Shown in pieces: positions 1 through 5,266 of a stretch of 5,266 nucleotides of DNA. Numbering within the stretch: the first letter of the stretch is position 1; each line of letters begins with the position of its first letter. The position numbers and the translations under genes are program-made. The notes below the pieces were generated by a model. It had not been told where the DNA came from. It worked only from the letters and a program-made list of their open reading frames with translations, and did not search any database. Origin of the DNA: Candidatus Thorarchaeota archaeon (lineage in GTDB: Archaea; Asgardarchaeota; Thorarchaeia; Thorarchaeales; Thorarchaeaceae); NCBI GenBank assembly GCA_018238825.1, contig JABCSP010000181.1:1-5266 (forward strand), given 5' to 3'.

Positions 1-617
1 GACCATCTTGTATCGACACTGCGTGGATCATCCCAGGATGAGCCATCCCACATCTCAACATAATACTGATTATAATCATAATAAGAAACTAGATTGATGA
101 GGGAGAAAGTGTAGCTTTTGTAAATGAATGGATAATAGTCAGGATAGCTGACCGAACCCACATCTTCTTGAGCATAATAGATGTAATAATCACTCTCAAC
201 CGAATTCTTGGCCACATCGACGGTGAAAGAAACACTAGTCGATTGGATGAAATCAGATCCAGGATAGTAACTTGTATTCCATATCTGGAATGGTGCGGAA
301 TCCCAATGGTCACCACCCGTTGAGTTATAGTACATGACACGTATCGAGTCCCTGTAACAGTGAAGGTTCTCAAATGTTAGGTAAAGATGAACTGGTGTAT
401 CCACACGATCGGAAACATCAGGTTCTGTAATATTGTAATATCTTCGATAAAGAAATGTGGAGTTCCACCATGATGCTTCATCTTGATCACCTGAGGTTAG
501 TCCTCCATCTTGAACTCCATATTGTAAGTTTGTAGCCATTGAACCATCATTTGCAACGGGAATGAGGAATAGTACAGTAAATGCAATTAGCGTGAATATC
601 TTGATTGTTGTCTTCAT
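1..617 (-). CDS. Secreted tyrosine-rich surface protein, 3' end cut by window edge
   Basis: The reading frame is open from an ATG at 617 to the window edge, giving 205 residues with no stop, so the C-terminus is missing. Residues 1-22 form a signal peptide: MKTT plus lysine, then a hydrophobic stretch ending near PVA, with likely cleavage around residue 22-28. The mature part is very aromatic (24 Tyr and 7 Trp in 205 residues; YYIYY at 144-148) and has four N-glycosylation sequons (Asn52, 62, 98, 114), which fits an extracellular archaeal protein. The pattern of WWNSTFLYRRYYNI (50-63), a DTPVHLYL strand, RVMYYN, PFQIWN and SDYYIYY recalls DUF2341-like beta-sandwich modules of large archaeal surface proteins; this match is from memory and tentative. 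The start is supported by a GGTGA site 5 nt upstream and by the gap of only one base after the preceding stop codon. Function is unknown; adhesion or cell-surface binding is a guess. Confidence 0.85.
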   Translation of the reverse strand, partial: MKTTIKIFTLIAFTVLFLIPVANDGSMATNLQYGVQDGGLTSGDQDEASWWNSTFLYRRYYNITEPDVSDRVDTPVHLYLTFENLHCYRDSIRVMYYNSTGGDHWDSAPFQIWNTSYYPGSDFIQSTSVSFTVDVAKNSVESDYYIYYAQEDVGSVSYPDYYPFIYKSYTFSLINLVSYYDYNQYYVEMWDGSSWDDPRSVDTRW

Positions 618-618
618 C

Positions 619-1785
619 TTATTCACCGTCCAATGTCAATAAAGCAGCTTGGCTAGGATGAGCAGTCTTGAGCACTTCTAAGTAGTGCATTGCTTGACGA
701 CTGACAATTTCTTCATCATTGTACAAATCAACCGTTCGCTGAATCAACCACTCGGGATAAACTGTCGATACTTCTGTGTCACATTTCAGCATAAGGTGCT
801 GGCGACCTTCTTCATCATTGATTCGCATTACGATGTTGGCTTTCTCAAGTTTATTCAGGTGTTTTCGAAGCTTGACATCTGACAAATCTACGTTAACTTT
901 GAGCTGCTCAGTTTCCAAGGGTCCAGCTCTTAGCGCCTGAATAACATCATATGCCTCAAAGTCAAGAATGTACTTTGAAAGACTCTCTGCTTCCGCCCAT
1001 ATTGTTTCAAACAAATCCTTACGTAGTCTTGCCAAGTAATCTCTGTGATATCGCCTAGAAGACTGGAGGAATTGCTCAGCAACTTCTGTGGGTAGATTGC
1101 CTTTCCGGATTGCTCGAACTGTATCAAGATTAATCGTTCTCAGAATGAATAACGCTCTTGTCAGATAGATTACTTCTGAAGCCAATCCTTCAACCCAACC
1201 AGTTGCAATGATTCCCATCTTGACCAGAGGTCGAAGGATAAGATCGACGTCAATTTTCTTTCCAACTTCCTCATATATCAACTGTTCAAGATCTGTAGAT
1301 AGAATAGTACCATTTTTCATCAGTGTCCGCACAATTGTTCGACGTACAGGGTCATTGAGAATAGATGCTTGACGTTGCTCAGCGGTCATCTGAGTGTAAC
1401 GAGCTATCTGCTTGTACAGTTTTGGTACCATTTTCTTATAGCTATCTTCCTCAGTATTGAGAAAGATCTGAGTAGCAATTTCAGGTAGAGCATCCTTGTA
1501 AACATCTGGGTCCTCATCAGGACTTAATACAAGGAATACCATTGATGGCATTCCTTTCAAGTGCATATTCAAGCCACCATAATAAACAGCAAGCTTGAAA
1601 TCATTAAAAGCAAGTGAGCTATAGCCGGGTTTCTGAGACTCCTCAGTCTCACCAAGTGTAGCGATACCATAGACTCTCATTGAAGTTGTGGGGTCAAGCC
1701 CCATCTGAAGTTTCTTTGGAGTCTTAGCAGTTACAACTGGCCCAAGCTCGTCATCCCATTTCAATACAGCAAGGCCTTCAGGCAT
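619..1785 (-). CDS. Longin/roadblock-like domain protein with two winged-helix segments (putative regulator)
   Basis: This is a complete 388-residue cytosolic protein with no signal peptide or membrane segment. Residues 1 to about 125 (GLAVLKWDDELGPVV at 4-18, then a beta-rich part and a helix near 93-109) resemble the longin/roadblock-type folds abundant in Asgard archaea. Residues about 141-215 look like a winged helix: LNDPVRRTIVRTLMKNG, a helical STDLEQLIYEEV, then LRPLVKMGIIATGWV. Residues about 216-275 are charged and helical, probably coiled-coil. Residues about 277-345 look like a second winged helix: AYDVIQALRAGPLETEQLK, then LRKHLNKLEKANIVMRI and a wing. The domain reading is by eye from sequence character. 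A DNA-binding regulator with a sensing or protein-binding N-terminus is the best inference; a winged-helix protein-protein adaptor is the main alternative. The ATG at 1785 is chosen because GGAG lies 9 nt upstream. It probably heads a two-gene unit with the secreted protein gene. Confidence 0.9.
   Translation of the reverse strand: MPEGLAVLKWDDELGPVVTAKTPKKLQMGLDPTTSMRVYGIATLGETEESQKPGYSSLAFNDFKLAVYYGGLNMHLKGMPSMVFLVLSPDEDPDVYKDALPEIATQIFLNTEEDSYKKMVPKLYKQIARYTQMTAEQRQASILNDPVRRTIVRTLMKNGTILSTDLEQLIYEEVGKKIDVDLILRPLVKMGIIATGWVEGLASEVIYLTRALFILRTINLDTVRAIRKGNLPTEVAEQFLQSSRRYHRDYLARLRKDLFETIWAEAESLSKYILDFEAYDVIQALRAGPLETEQLKVNVDLSDVKLRKHLNKLEKANIVMRINDEEGRQHLMLKCDTEVSTVYPEWLIQRTVDLYNDEEIVSRQAMHYLEVLKTAHPSQAALLTLDGE
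623..627 (-). promoter_or_regulatory. Ribosome binding site of the secreted protein gene
   Basis: On the minus strand the bases read GGTGA, a match to the archaeal anti-Shine-Dalgarno sequence, 5 nt before the ATG at 617. The site lies inside the last codons of the upstream regulator-like gene, whose stop is at 621-619. This favours coupled translation of the two proteins. Confidence 0.6.
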
Positions 1786-1794
1786 TTTTCAGTT

Positions 1795-1798
1795 CTCC
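1795..1798 (-). promoter_or_regulatory. Ribosome binding site of the longin/winged-helix gene
   Basis: The minus strand reads GGAG followed by 9 nt and then the ATG at 1785. It is short but well placed and supports this start codon. Confidence 0.5.
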
Positions 1799-1898
1799 AA
1801 TTTTTTGTGAGTCACTGTTGCAGGAAAGTCATTCATTATGCGTATTTTCCCCGCAGAGATAACTCTGAAACAGGCAAGTAACCCAGACCTCTGGTCCC

Positions 1899-1936
1899 AC
1901 AGAACTATAGTTCATGTATGTGACAACAGAACTATA
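1899..1936. repeat. 11-bp direct repeat ACAGAACTATA, two copies 27 bp apart
   Basis: Perfect copies of ACAGAACTATA lie at 1899-1909 and 1926-1936 on the plus strand. The 27-bp offset is about two and a half helical turns. They overlap TATA-like bases on the minus strand, so they could be paired protein-binding sites or duplicated promoter elements. Confidence 0.6.
1902..1913. promoter_or_regulatory. 12-bp perfect palindrome GAACTATAGTTC, candidate operator
   Basis: GAACTATAGTTC is identical on both strands and contains the first copy of the direct repeat. The second copy continues as GAACTATACTGG and matches 9 of the 12 palindrome positions, so it could be a weaker half-site. Its location about 115-125 bp before the start of a gene encoding two winged-helix segments makes autoregulation a reasonable but untested idea. 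Confidence 0.4.
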
Positions 1937-2007
1937 CTGGATTGTTCCTGTTATGAGTGAGAAGGGTTCAGATTTTCTAATAAGCGAATCTTGGATGAAT
2001 AATTCAC

Positions 2008-3174
2008 TTAACCATTAGAAAAAAGAGCAACAACCATGTTATTTCCAAATCCACCAATGTTGTGAGTCAGGCCTATCCGAGGATTTTCAACCTGAAGTCC
2101 CTTTGGAGCCTGTCCTCTCAATTGTTGGACAATATCTCTAATCTGTGCTACTCCAGTTCCACCTGTTGGATGACCTCTTGCTTTGAGACCTCCACTGGGA
2201 TTGATAGGTTTTTTTCCAGAAACCTCAGTAATCCCATCCTTTACTGCATTGATTGCCTTTCCTCTTTTAACAAAACCGAGGTCTTCCATGTTGACAAGTT
2301 CAAGAATAGAGAAAGCATCGTGAATTTCACACACGTCTACTTCTTTTGAAGTAATACCAGCCATTGTGAATGCGTTCTGCGCTGCTACTCGGGTGGCATT
2401 CATCGATGTAAGTGAAGACCGATGTTGGACTGCTAGATAATCTGTGCCATGGCCAACTCCCAATACTTTGATGGCGGAATCCGAAAGACCATGGTCTCTT
2501 ACTGCTTTGTCGGATGCAATGACAAGGGATGCTGCACCATCACTAGTAGCAGAACAATCATAAAGACGGAGTGGGTCAGCAACCATTCGTGATGTACTTA
2601 CTTTCTCAACAGATACCTCTTTTTGAAAATGTGCAAGAGGATTCTTTGCTCCGTTTCTATGGGCTTTAACAGGAATAAGCGAGAGCTCGTTTCGGGTTAA
2701 TCCATAATCATGCATATACCGCCGAGTCATCAATGCTGCAAGGGCGGCGGGTGTTGCTCCGTATCGGATCTCATTCTCATAAGATAGCATTTTGGCTAAA
2801 ATCGTTGATGCGGTATTCCTATCCACTTGGGACATCTTCTCAACACCAACAACTAAGACCAAATCAGCCATTCCCGCTGCAACCATAGCAAAGGCAGACT
2901 CGAATGCACTGGAGCCTGAAGAAGGTCCAGACTCTACACGAGTAGCACCTGCTGGGACAATTCCCAGTTGATCCGCAAGCAGAGTTGATAGATGACCCTG
3001 ACCTACAAATTCATCGGGGTTCTGAACTCCTACAACTAGATGGTCAAAAGTTGACTCCGTGGTCGATGAGTTTTCCATAGCCTCGAATGCTGCAGTCTGT
3101 GCAAGTTCAACAATTGACTCTTTAAGAACGCCGAACTGTGTCATTCCCACTCCGATGATATTGACAGGCTCCAC
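2008..3174 (-). CDS. Thiolase-family protein (SCP2-like), nucleophilic cysteine replaced
   Basis: This complete 388-residue protein has the two-lobed thiolase fold signatures: NIIGVGMTQFG at the N-terminus, a VVGVEKM strand-turn at 108-114, PLRLYDC then SDGAASLVIAS at 201-221, HDAF at 285-288, NPSGG at 325-329, GHPTGGTG at 334-341 and HNIGGFG at 371-377. This pattern matches the archaeal/SCP2-type branch rather than the bacterial biosynthetic AtoB type. Family members make or cleave acetoacetyl-CoA or longer 3-ketoacyl-CoA. Here, where the family has a Cys in VExxCxSG, the sequence reads VESGPSSG, with Pro84 in the Cys place. The only cysteines are 207 and 282, so normal thiolytic chemistry is doubtful. 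The start is GTG: its frame begins 12 nt after the carrier gene stop, behind GGAAGTG; an ATG at 3176 is out of frame. No DUF35-type partner, common for archaeal thiolases, is in the window. Confidence 0.92.
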   Translation of the reverse strand: MEPVNIIGVGMTQFGVLKESIVELAQTAAFEAMENSSTTESTFDHLVVGVQNPDEFVGQGHLSTLLADQLGIVPAGATRVESGPSSGSSAFESAFAMVAAGMADLVLVVGVEKMSQVDRNTASTILAKMLSYENEIRYGATPAALAALMTRRYMHDYGLTRNELSLIPVKAHRNGAKNPLAHFQKEVSVEKVSTSRMVADPLRLYDCSATSDGAASLVIASDKAVRDHGLSDSAIKVLGVGHGTDYLAVQHRSSLTSMNATRVAAQNAFTMAGITSKEVDVCEIHDAFSILELVNMEDLGFVKRGKAINAVKDGITEVSGKKPINPSGGLKARGHPTGGTGVAQIRDIVQQLRGQAPKGLQVENPRIGLTHNIGGFGNNMVVALFSNG

Positions 3175-3179
3175 ATTCG

Positions 3180-3186
3180 CACTTCC
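3180..3186 (-). promoter_or_regulatory. Ribosome binding site that fixes the GTG start of the thiolase-like gene
   Basis: The minus strand reads GGAAGTG, one mismatch from GGAGGTG, directly after the TAA of the carrier protein gene. It lies about 5-7 nt before the GTG at 3174. It supports the GTG as start, since the overlapping ATG at 3176 leads into a different frame. Confidence 0.5.
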
Positions 3187-3711
3187 TTACTCGATAAGAA
3201 TCAATAGGTCCGCGGTAGTGACCATGGTGCCTACATCAACATTGATTTCTTTCACGGAACCAGATGAGTTAGCTTTGAGCTCATTGAACATTTTCATTGC
3301 TTCAAGAATGCAGATAGTATCACCACTCTTGACCTTGTTTCCAACTTTTACTAATACCTCAGTGATTTTCCCAGGCATTGGAGGATAGATTCCACCAGCT
3401 ACACGAGAACCTCCTTGAGCAGCTCCTGCAGTCTTCTTCACAGCTTCTACCTTTCGTTGTCGCTCCCAGTCAATTTCGCGTTCTTCACCATTAATTTCCA
3501 GTGTGATTGCTTTCCCGGCCCGTTTCAAAATCTTAACTGTGTAATCAGTTGCAAGGTCATTGACTATCCAAGAACCATCTTCAGTTAGAGTTGGTTTCAT
3601 TGTGAAGCTCTGATCTCCAACTTTCACAATCAAAACTCCACCCTCGTCAAGCATCTTAACCTCAACGTCAAAGGGTTTCTTATCCAATGTTACTTTGTAT
3701 TCTGGACTCAT
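3187..3711 (-). CDS. Biotin carboxyl carrier protein of a split biotin-dependent carboxylase/decarboxylase
   Basis: The 174-residue protein carries biotin and shuttles carboxyl groups between the active sites of a biotin enzyme. Residues about 108-174 form the biotinyl domain: YPPMPGKI at 109-116, then EAMKM at 137-141 with Lys140 as the biotin attachment site, 34 residues from the C-terminus as usual for the family. Residues 1 to about 85 form a beta-rich N-terminal domain like the region preceding the biotinyl domain in many archaeal carriers, and 91-107 is an Ala/Gly-rich flexible linker. The ATG at 3711 is chosen because GGAGG lies 8 nt upstream. The same frame extends to an ATG at 3765, but that would add 18 unlikely residues overlapping the upstream gene. 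The gene starts 2 nt after the carboxyltransferase stop, and that gene product is its evident partner. Confidence 0.93.
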   Translation of the reverse strand: MSPEYKVTLDKKPFDVEVKMLDEGGVLIVKVGDQSFTMKPTLTEDGSWIVNDLATDYTVKILKRAGKAITLEINGEEREIDWERQRKVEAVKKTAGAAQGGSRVAGGIYPPMPGKITEVLVKVGNKVKSGDTICILEAMKMFNELKANSSGSVKEINVDVGTMVTTADLLILIE

Positions 3712-3713
3712 GA

Positions 3714-5266
3714 CTATCCCCTCCGTCTTCCTCGCATGATGTCCTTTCTTCCAGCAGAAGACCAAGTAGAGCTTGATTTATCCCACTGACCTGGGGTGGT
3801 CTGTGAAGTTCGACCCGCTACCAAATCAGCCATTCCTGCATCAGACCAGGACTGATCTCTTCCCGCTGATGTTGCAAGAGACCCAGGTCCAGCTCCGTTC
3901 ATATGAAGTACTGCTGATGCAATAGCAACTTCAAGCTCAGGGGTCATTGTACCTCTACTCTTTCGCTGCGCTTTTCGTTTCAAGAAATCAAGGGCATATT
4001 GAGGATAGAGTGCATAAGAAACGAGGTCTCTCTGTACATGTTCAATATCTTTGAGTGCTTCCCGTGCGGCAGGAAGTTCGGGTTCAAGCATATCTGCAGG
4101 CCGACAATCTAGTGGCTCTTCATCACCAATTGCTTTCTTCCGTATCTCTGAGTCTATCTCAGCTGGTGGTCGCCCATAATACCCTCGAATGTACTGCTTA
4201 ACTTCTGTAGGAATCATACTATAGCGTTCGCCTGTAACCACATTCAATGTAGCCTGGGTTCCCACAATCTGACTGGATGGAGTGACAAGTGGAGGATACC
4301 CCAACTCAGCACGAACTCGCGGTACCTCTTCAAGAACCTCATCATAGCGATCAAGTGCACCTTGCTCTTTCAACTGATTATCAAGATTGGAAAGCATTCC
4401 ACCAGGAATCTGAAAGACCAAAACCTGAGGATTAACTCCTTGTAGACTACCCTCGAATTGGCCATATTTTCTCCTGATTTTTCTAAAGTAAGCTGCAATC
4501 TCAGATAACAGATTGATATCAAGTCCAGTATCTCGTTTGCTACCTTTCAGAGCCTCAACAATAGATTCTGTTGCGGGTTGTGAAGTTGCCATTGAGAAGG
4601 AAGAAATTGCACAGTCAACAACATCGACTCCAACCTCTGCCGCCTTCAGATAGGCCATTGCGGCCATTCCGCTTGTGTAATGAGAATGAAGTTGAATAGG
4701 AATGTCTACTTCTTCTTTGAGTTTTGTAACCAGATCAAACGCAGCCTCAGGTGATATGAGACCTGCCATGTCTTTGATGCATATTGAATCTGCATCAAGT
4801 GAATAGAGCTCTTTCGCCATCTCTACAAATTTATCATTCGAATGGTAGGGACTTAGAGTGTAGCTTATTGATGCTTGAACATGACCTCCCTCGCGCTTGA
4901 CGAATTTCATGGGAGCCTCCAGATTGCGAACATCATTAAGAGCATCAAAAATGCGGAATATATCAATTCCAGCTTTTACTGCCTCTATTACAAATAGTTC
5001 TAGCACATCGTCGGGGTGCGGCGAATATGCCACAATATTGGATCCACGTAATAACATCTGAAAAGGTGTCCTTGGCATTACTTCTTTGAGAGCCTCTATG
5101 CGTTCCCATGGGTCTTCATCAAGAAATCGCATCATGCAGTCAAAAGTTGCTCCACCCCACATCTCCAGTGAATGATAACCTATTTTGTCTATCTTCTCAC
5201 ATATGGGGAGCATATCCTCTGTGCGCATACGAGTAGCAATCAGGGATTGGTGCGCATCACGTAGGG
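3714..5266 (-). CDS. pycB: Carboxyltransferase subunit, pyruvate carboxylase B / oxaloacetate decarboxylase alpha type, 5' end cut by window edge
   Basis: The frame is open to the window edge, giving 516 visible residues; only the extreme N-terminus is missing. It begins with LRDAHQSLIATRMRTEDM, the conserved opening of the family, whose Asp binds the active-site metal. Counting from the Met at 5228, IKDMAG at 151-156 holds the lysine that is carboxylated in the family (Lys152), and HSH at 181-183 gives the two metal-binding histidines. The TIM-barrel catalytic domain runs to about 270, followed by the PYC/OADA conserved domain to about 420. Members transfer carboxyl groups between biotin and pyruvate/oxaloacetate. 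There is no biotinyl domain; the next gene supplies it. Pyruvate carboxylase B, oxaloacetate decarboxylase alpha and transcarboxylase 5S cannot be separated from sequence alone, so the gene symbol is tentative. The last 75 residues are a low-complexity Ser/Gly/Thr tail with a repeated WSxAG motif. Confidence 0.92.
   Translation of the reverse strand, partial: LRDAHQSLIATRMRTEDMLPICEKIDKIGYHSLEMWGGATFDCMMRFLDEDPWERIEALKEVMPRTPFQMLLRGSNIVAYSPHPDDVLELFVIEAVKAGIDIFRIFDALNDVRNLEAPMKFVKREGGHVQASISYTLSPYHSNDKFVEMAKELYSLDADSICIKDMAGLISPEAAFDLVTKLKEEVDIPIQLHSHYTSGMAAMAYLKAAEVGVDVVDCAISSFSMATSQPATESIVEALKGSKRDTGLDINLLSEIAAYFRKIRRKYGQFEGSLQGVNPQVLVFQIPGGMLSNLDNQLKEQGALDRYDEVLEEVPRVRAELGYPPLVTPSSQIVGTQATLNVVTGERYSMIPTEVKQYIRGYYGRPPAEIDSEIRKKAIGDEEPLDCRPADMLEPELPAAREALKDIEHVQRDLVSYALYPQYALDFLKRKAQRKSRGTMTPELEVAIASAVLHMNGAGPGSLATSAGRDQSWSDAGMADLVAGRTSQTTPGQWDKSSSTWSSAGRKDIMRGRRRG
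3718..3724 (-). promoter_or_regulatory. Strong ribosome binding site deciding the carrier protein start
   Basis: The minus strand reads GGAGGGG, with GGAGG ending 8 nt before the ATG at 3711. The site sits in the last codons of the carboxyltransferase gene, suggesting coupled translation. It rules in favour of the shorter form of the carrier over the one starting at 3765. Confidence 0.7.
3726..3851 (-). repeat. Two imperfect 14-residue repeats in the carboxyltransferase tail
   Basis: Codons at 3810-3851 encode SWSDAGMADLVAGR and codons at 3726-3767 encode TWSSAGRKDIMRGR. Seven of 14 positions are identical (W, S, A, G, D, G, R), and Ser/Thr, Leu/Ile and Val/Met are conservative swaps. The spacing is 28 residues (84 nt). 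The DNA is less alike than the protein, so the copies are old or convergent. The second copy resembles, from memory, the short W..aGR..mM.R ending seen on some small subunits of sodium-pumping decarboxylases. Confidence 0.5.

Larger units (their letters stand above)
1786..2007 (-). promoter_or_regulatory. Intergenic promoter/operator region of the downstream two-gene unit
   Basis: This 222-nt stretch holds no credible gene. It separates the metabolic operon from the longin/winged-helix gene and is by far the longest gap between genes here, so it likely carries the promoter of that gene. Candidate TATA-like elements on the minus strand are CTATAG within 1905-1910, GTATAG within 1932-1937, and an AT-rich AAAATACGCATAATG around 1836-1850. 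The last would leave the shortest leader. None is a strong canonical archaeal TATA box with a clear purine-rich BRE, so the start site cannot be fixed. No obvious T-tract terminator for the thiolase gene is seen. An 11-bp palindrome, TGAATAATTCA, lies at 1996-2006 just past the thiolase stop codon. Confidence 0.45.

Noticed and set aside
89..373. 94-codon minus-strand open frame
   Set aside because: It lies in another frame inside the secreted protein gene, whose frame has a signal peptide, an SD site and a coherent aromatic surface-protein composition. It has no RBS and no recognisable motif.
685..882. 65-codon plus-strand open frame
   Set aside because: It is antisense to the 3' part of the longin/winged-helix gene, with Cys/Ile/Phe-rich translation and no motif.
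930..1127. 65-codon minus-strand open frame
   Set aside because: It is out of frame within the longin/winged-helix gene and has no family features.
1883..1894. Short inverted repeat CCAGA-CC-TCTGG
   Set aside because: Five-base arms with a 2-base centre are too short for a hairpin and common by chance. There is no second copy and no T-tract, so neither operator nor terminator is supported.
1996..2006. TGAATAATTCA palindrome just after the thiolase stop, considered as a terminator
   Set aside because: The stem is 5 bp, AT-rich, with a 1-base centre and no following T-run on the minus strand; it is noted in the intergenic entry only.
2062..2349. 95-codon plus-strand open frame
   Set aside because: It is antisense to the conserved C-terminal thiolase motifs and reads as low-complexity Ser/Cys/Leu noise.
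3059..3388. 109-codon plus-strand open frame
   Set aside because: It is antisense to two clearly conserved genes, spanning their junction, and has no recognisable domain.
3712..3765. Longer N-terminus for the carrier protein from an ATG at 3765
   Set aside because: The added 18 residues overlap the carboxyltransferase coding end and are unlike the family, while a strong GGAGG site is placed for the ATG at 3711.

Overview
The window looks archaeal, most likely from an Asgard lineage of the Thorarchaeota/Lokiarchaeota kind. The main reason is the 388-residue protein at 619-1785. It starts with a 'GLAVLKWDDELGPVV' segment like the longin/roadblock-type N-termini common in Asgard proteomes, and continues into two winged-helix segments. 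Genes are tightly packed, have good Shine-Dalgarno sites, and one starts with GTG. The lineage is an inference from protein character; there is no rRNA or other marker here.

All five genes lie on the minus strand, so transcription runs from high to low coordinates. The upstream block (5266 to 2008) is metabolic. It holds the 3' part of a pyruvate carboxylase B / oxaloacetate decarboxylase alpha-type carboxyltransferase, then a separate biotin carboxyl carrier protein 2 nt later, then a thiolase-fold enzyme 12 nt later. The spacing implies one operon. Carboxyltransferase and carrier would work as a split biotin enzyme: CO2 rides on the carrier lysine and moves to or from a 2-oxoacid such as pyruvate/oxaloacetate. 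No biotin carboxylase subunit is visible; it may lie upstream. The thiolase-like protein has proline where the nucleophilic cysteine should be, so its reaction is uncertain.

A 222-nt gap (1786-2007) separates the two blocks. It carries a 12-bp perfect palindrome and an 11-bp direct repeat, and is the likely promoter/operator region of the second block.

The downstream block (1785 to 1) pairs the longin-like plus tandem winged-helix protein with a secreted, tyrosine-rich surface protein. The second start codon lies one base after the first stop codon. The surface protein runs off the window at position 1. This two-gene unit, a possible cytosolic sensor/regulator coupled to an exported protein, is the least described part of the window. 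No tRNA, rRNA, CRISPR array, insertion sequence or convincing terminator was seen.
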